The translations under genes and the position numbers were made by a program. The notes below the pieces were generated by a model, which was given only the letters and a program-made list of their open reading frames with translations, had not been told where the DNA came from and searched no databases. Positions 7,301 through 10,282 of a DNA stretch of 10,282 bases are shown here, piece after piece (positions within the stretch are counted from its first letter, which is position 1; each line of letters begins with the position of its first letter). Source of the DNA: Candidatus Kuenenia stuttgartensis (GTDB taxonomy: Bacteria > Planctomycetota > Planctomycetia > Isosphaerales > Isosphaeraceae). The stretch spans positions 1 through 10,282 of the forward strand of contig CAMCFM010000113.1 in NCBI GenBank assembly GCA_945874095.1, read 5' to 3'.

Positions 7301-9006
7301 GGCTTGGCCCCGGGGGGATTGGTTTTTCCACCTGAATTTTCAGATGGCAAAGTGGCAGCCAATGCATCCTTGAAATAGGACCTCCAGGCTTTCGAGGAGT
7401 CCGCCTTGGTATTGGCCGCAACGGTACGATCTGCTGAGTCCGTGATTTCAGGGCCGAATCCAATGAGCCGGCGTGACAAAAACTGCAGACCTTTTCCAGC
7501 CTCGACTGCCACGCTGTCCTGTTCGTCGGTCAGGGCATCGAGGATCAATGGCAGAACATCACGATCGCCCAGCCTGGAAATACACCAGATGGAAATCACG
7601 CGTAATTGTGGATCCGGTGCGCGAGCTAGACGGATCAATCGGTCCTTGTAAGGTCTTAAAGCGGCTGCGCCCTGGCGACTGTAAGCGTCCATGAGTCCTG
7701 ATTCCGCAGCGGCAGTATCCTGGATTTTTGGGTCTGTCAAGGCATCAAGCATCCCCTCGACAGCGCCTGTCATCGGACTCACGCCAACCCGTCCTGCACG
7801 GATGACAAGATCGTTGAGGTTTTTCGGCAAGCCTCGGCCACCGAGCATGTTGGCAGCTCCCAGTCGGCGTTTTTCAGCTTTCTGGATCGAATCACGCGTA
7901 CTTCTTGCTGCGAACAAAAGGGCCCAGGCTGTGTTGACTTCTTTTCCATAAGTCGATTCCACCAAACCATCAGGACTTAAATGCGAGTTGATATAGTTCA
8001 GGCCCATGTCGTACCAGGCCTTGGATCCAATCACTTCCAGGTCACTTAATGACGCCACTCGCTCCATCGAATAAAGCCCATAGTAAGGTGTTTCACCCCA
8101 TAAGGCTTCCACACCAAAGTTGGCTGCCAGCCAGCTCATGCCCCGTTCCACACCTCGCCTAAGGTCCTCGGATGAGGTGATCAGGCCACGAGCTTTGGGC
8201 TGATCGATAGATTCTGCTTCATTGCCTTCCGCATCAATCTCGACCAGCAACTTGCTTTTCGGCTTGTTACCGATCTTTTCGACCACTTTGGTTCGCGTCC
8301 GCGAAATTTGGGACTGGCAAATCAATAGCCCGCTCACACCAGCAGCGGTGAGCGAAACGGTCGGCTCGCGCTCAGCCTTAAGTGGCTGATACGTGAATCC
8401 GCCCGAACTTTTTTGTGTTTTTAGGAGCCAGTTTGCAGCCTTGTCAAAAACATTGGGCGATATTTTTATCTCGAGATTTGTCGCTTCCCAAATCCCCAGC
8501 AAGGCAAACTGAGTCATGGAAGTGTCGCCGGCACCTGGCGTTGCGCCGAATCCTGCATAACCCCATGAGCCACTCGCCGTTTGATTGGCAACGATAAACG
8601 CGGCCAGATTTTCAATCTGCTTTTTGTACTTATCCGGCTCTGCATTAGCGAACAGGATCAAGAGCGCAGCTGCTTCATAAACCGACTTATCCTCACCCTC
8701 AACGGAGTTGTAAAACGTCGAGGTGACTCGGTTTGATAAAGAGTCAAGTGCAGCAGCGATCTCCGGCTTATCCTTAGGCAGACCACATTTGATCAGAGCC
8801 AAAGTGCTCATGGCCAGATATCCGGGCCTTGAATCACCTGAGAGCTTGGAAAGCAGTTGTGGAGCACCACGATCAATGATCAGCTTGGCGGTCGGGTTGG
8901 TAAACTCTTTTGTGGGATCGCCCAACGCACCTTGATAACCATACGAACTGGCGGCCGCGATAAACGGCAGGAGTCCAATCGTGAGCCGCTTGACTCGCCA
9001 ATTCAT
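7297..9006 (-). CDS. Secreted prenyltransferase/squalene-cyclase-like toroid protein with HEAT-like repeats
   Basis: Starting at the ATG at 9006, the protein has 569 residues. A GTG at 9015 would add three residues, but the ATG gives a cleaner signal peptide (basic RVKR, then LTIGLLPFIAAASS) and has GGTGG just upstream. The next part (about 40-375) has the repeating helices and Gly/Trp-containing turns of the alpha/alpha-toroid clan shared by squalene cyclases, prenyltransferases and complement-type proteins. Examples are ANQTASGSWGYAG, TSMTQFALLGIWEA, TQKSSGGFTYQ and SHLSPDGLVE. The DxDD acid motif of squalene cyclases is absent, and the protein is exported, so terpene cyclisation is unlikely. 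Residues about 415-515 look like HEAT repeats (DPQLRVISIWCISRLGDRD, EQDSVAVEAGKGLQFL). The tail is Pro/Gly-rich and ends AKP. It is probably a periplasmic structural or binding scaffold. It overlaps the next gene by four bases. Confidence 0.82.
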   Translation of the reverse strand: MNWRVKRLTIGLLPFIAAASSYGYQGALGDPTKEFTNPTAKLIIDRGAPQLLSKLSGDSRPGYLAMSTLALIKCGLPKDKPEIAAALDSLSNRVTSTFYNSVEGEDKSVYEAAALLILFANAEPDKYKKQIENLAAFIVANQTASGSWGYAGFGATPGAGDTSMTQFALLGIWEATNLEIKISPNVFDKAANWLLKTQKSSGGFTYQPLKAEREPTVSLTAAGVSGLLICQSQISRTRTKVVEKIGNKPKSKLLVEIDAEGNEAESIDQPKARGLITSSEDLRRGVERGMSWLAANFGVEALWGETPYYGLYSMERVASLSDLEVIGSKAWYDMGLNYINSHLSPDGLVESTYGKEVNTAWALLFAARSTRDSIQKAEKRRLGAANMLGGRGLPKNLNDLVIRAGRVGVSPMTGAVEGMLDALTDPKIQDTAAAESGLMDAYSRQGAAALRPYKDRLIRLARAPDPQLRVISIWCISRLGDRDVLPLILDALTDEQDSVAVEAGKGLQFLSRRLIGFGPEITDSADRTVAANTKADSSKAWRSYFKDALAATLPSENSGGKTNPPGAKP

Positions 9007-9069
9007 AGAGACCACCGTGTCTAAACCTAGGGTTTCAAAGTGTCATCGTCAGTAGGGCAAACCTCAACA

Positions 9070-9939
9070 TCACTTGATCAGCGGGCGAATCTCAATCTTG
9101 CGGAACTGAATCTCAGCCCCTTCGGACTGAAACTGGAGTTTGCCTTCGGTATGGCTCGACTTGGTCCCGATATTCACCACATATCCGTTCACGATGTTGG
9201 TAATCGTGTCGCCATCGCAAACGACTTCGATCCGGTTCCACTCTCCAAACGGGGCCTCAACATCACGCTCGCCCCGAAAACCGAGAACATCTTTCCACTT
9301 CGGATCGCGCCCCCACCAATCGTACCGGCCAGAATTGTGGGCCTCGTCCGTACCTTTTTCAGGATCAAAAATCATGGCTGAACCCGACTTGCGAATCACA
9401 CAGTTCAGGCTTGGCTTGTTCTTGCCGGCCACCATGATAAAGTCGCCGCAACCGCCTTCAATGATCTGGCATTCCTGCGACTCCATCCAGTGTCCGCCCA
9501 CAGCACCATCCTCACCAACACAGTGTAGCAGGATCCCGGAATCCCGTGACTTGTCCTTGCGTGGAGCAAACGTCCGTGGCCCCCATCGCCATTCCGTCAC
9601 CAGGTGGTAATTCCTGTAGACACCTTTGGTTGTGACGGCCCCGAAGTCTTCTCCACTGATCACCAGAAGGCCGTCTTTTACGGTAAATACCTGTTGCGGA
9701 TCTTCGAACTTATTGTTGTGGGTATAGCTGTAAAATCCTGTCAGATCCTTACCGTTGAACGAGAGAACTGGCTCGCCGGAACGGACTTTGGGAAGCTCTT
9801 TTGAATACGCCGGAGCACTGGCCCGAAATTTCCCCTCTGCAAAGGCCTGAGCTTCTACAGAGCAGGGGGTTGCGAACCCGCTGATCATGATCAGGCTTGC
9901 GATGACACATGGGAATCGAGATGGCCAATGGAGAGACAT
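9070..9939 (-). CDS. Secreted DUF1080 (3-keto-disaccharide hydrolase-type, PF06439-like) protein
   Basis: This 289-residue protein has a Sec signal peptide (hydrophobic core about residues 10-24, probable cleavage near EAQA at 32) and one concanavalin-like beta-sandwich domain of the DUF1080 family, which is greatly expanded in planctomycetes. Typical landmarks are LSFNGKDLTGFY (59-70), TEWRWG (115-120), DSGILLHC (133-140), ESQECQIIEGG (153-163), GEWNRIEVVCDGDTITNIVN (232-251) and the closing GKLQFQSEGAEIQFRKIEI (266-284). Some family members hydrolyse 3-keto-glycosides; others are thought only to bind or process glycans. The substrate here cannot be read from sequence. The ATG at 9939 is preceded by a good AAAAGGA (9947-9953) with a seven-base spacer. 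It lies 63 bases upstream of the toroid gene's ATG. Co-transcription with that gene is possible but less certain than for the overlapping genes. Confidence 0.9.
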   Translation of the reverse strand: MSLHWPSRFPCVIASLIMISGFATPCSVEAQAFAEGKFRASAPAYSKELPKVRSGEPVLSFNGKDLTGFYSYTHNNKFEDPQQVFTVKDGLLVISGEDFGAVTTKGVYRNYHLVTEWRWGPRTFAPRKDKSRDSGILLHCVGEDGAVGGHWMESQECQIIEGGCGDFIMVAGKNKPSLNCVIRKSGSAMIFDPEKGTDEAHNSGRYDWWGRDPKWKDVLGFRGERDVEAPFGEWNRIEVVCDGDTITNIVNGYVVNIGTKSSHTEGKLQFQSEGAEIQFRKIEIRPLIK

Positions 9940-9946
9940 AAAGCGT

Positions 9947-9953
9947 TCCTTTT
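9947..9953 (-). promoter_or_regulatory. Shine-Dalgarno of the DUF1080 gene
   Basis: The minus strand reads AAAAGGA seven bases before the ATG at 9939. It supports that start, which also gives a complete signal peptide. Confidence 0.7.
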
Positions 9954-10027
9954 GATATGACAGCAGTTACTGACCATCAGTTGGAGGATGTGAGGAGGGC
10001 GAGGTTTACAACTTTGAACGACCTGAA

Positions 10028-10282
10028 TCAACTGCGGGATCGGTGAACCCTGGCCCCTTGAGACCGGCACAATTTTTCCACCTGTGCCATCAGTTCCGGT
10101 GTCTCGCAAGGTATGGAAAGGACCATTCCCTGAAATTTCGGCATCAAATCGGGTGGAGTTTCACCGAGTTGATCTGCTCTGACACCCAGTTGCGGCAGAA
10201 CCTGGATCACGGTATTGCCCATCGCTGCGTTGGCAAAATAGGCCAAAACACGTGGTACCTGAGTAGAAAGCTCGACTTTACC
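10028..10282 (-). CDS. Unrecognised protein, C-terminal 84 residues only
   Basis: The frame is open from the right window edge to a TGA at 10028-10030. The other two minus frames close within the first 75 bases or so, which supports this one. Visible sequence begins GKVELSTQVPRVLAYFANAA and includes MPKFQGMVLSIPCETPELMA before a basic tail, RVHRSRS. The true start lies outside the window; the in-frame TTG and ATG codons near 10246 and 10222 are probably internal. There is no recognisable domain in the visible part. The frame runs in the same direction as the rest of the cluster and ends 88 bases before the DUF1080 start, so it may belong to the same unit or to a separate one. Confidence 0.6.
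   Translation of the reverse strand, partial: GKVELSTQVPRVLAYFANAAMGNTVIQVLPQLGVRADQLGETPPDLMPKFQGMVLSIPCETPELMAQVEKLCRSQGARVHRSRS

Noticed and set aside
9007..9015. GTG at 9015 as start of the toroid gene
   Set aside because: It is possible, but the ATG at 9006 gives a standard signal peptide and has a closer ribosome-site-like GGTGG, so the shorter form is preferred.
9023..9035. Inverted repeat AAACC-TAG-GGTTT between the DUF1080 and toroid genes
   Set aside because: A five-base, AT-rich stem with no following U-tract is too weak for a terminator and common by chance.
9969..9981. Inverted repeat ACTGA-CCA-TCAGT before the DUF1080 gene
   Set aside because: The five-base stem has no U-tract and does not form a recognisable operator.
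9983..9999. Strong plus-strand Shine-Dalgarno-like GGAGG and GAGGAGG runs
   Set aside because: No start codon with a sensible open frame follows on the plus strand; the tract belongs to a minus-strand leader.

Overview
The window looks like chromosomal DNA of a planctomycete. This is inferred from protein architecture, not from any marker gene. The supporting families are a secreted DUF1080 (3-keto-disaccharide hydrolase-type) protein, a secreted prenyltransferase/squalene-cyclase-like toroid with HEAT-like repeats, a membrane-anchored FHA protein with a PQQ-type propeller, and a very large solute-binding-like protein with TPR-like repeats. Base composition is moderate and even. I see no RNA genes, insertion sequences, CRISPR arrays or prophage genes, and no stretch over 300 bases lacks a gene.

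All seven genes lie on the minus strand, so transcription runs from high to low coordinates. In that order they are: (1) the C-terminal 84 residues of an unrecognised protein entering from the right edge (10282-10028); (2) a secreted DUF1080 protein (9939-9070); (3) a secreted alpha/alpha-toroid plus HEAT-like protein (9006 or 9015 to 7297); (4) a single-span membrane protein of unknown family (7300-6356); (5) an FHA - transmembrane - helical repeat - PQQ-like propeller protein (6283-2660); (6) a secreted TPR-like plus SBP_bac_5-like protein (2663-276); (7) the first 93 residues of a secreted protein leaving at the left edge (279-1).

Three junctions (3/4, 5/6 and 6/7) are 4-base ATGA stop/start overlaps, which points to one co-translated operon for genes 3-7. 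The only break is a 72-base gap before gene 5, which has its own Shine-Dalgarno. Gene 2 and the right-edge gene are separated by 54-88 base gaps, so their membership is less certain.

Every complete product of genes 3-7 is exported or membrane-anchored with a large outer part. The most plausible reading is an uncharacterised planctomycete envelope assembly. In it, an inner-membrane FHA/propeller protein, a second single-span anchor, a helical toroid scaffold and a TPR/solute-binding-like module work together, with no ABC permease or ATPase in view. That joint function is inference; the operon structure and domain layouts are read from the sequence.
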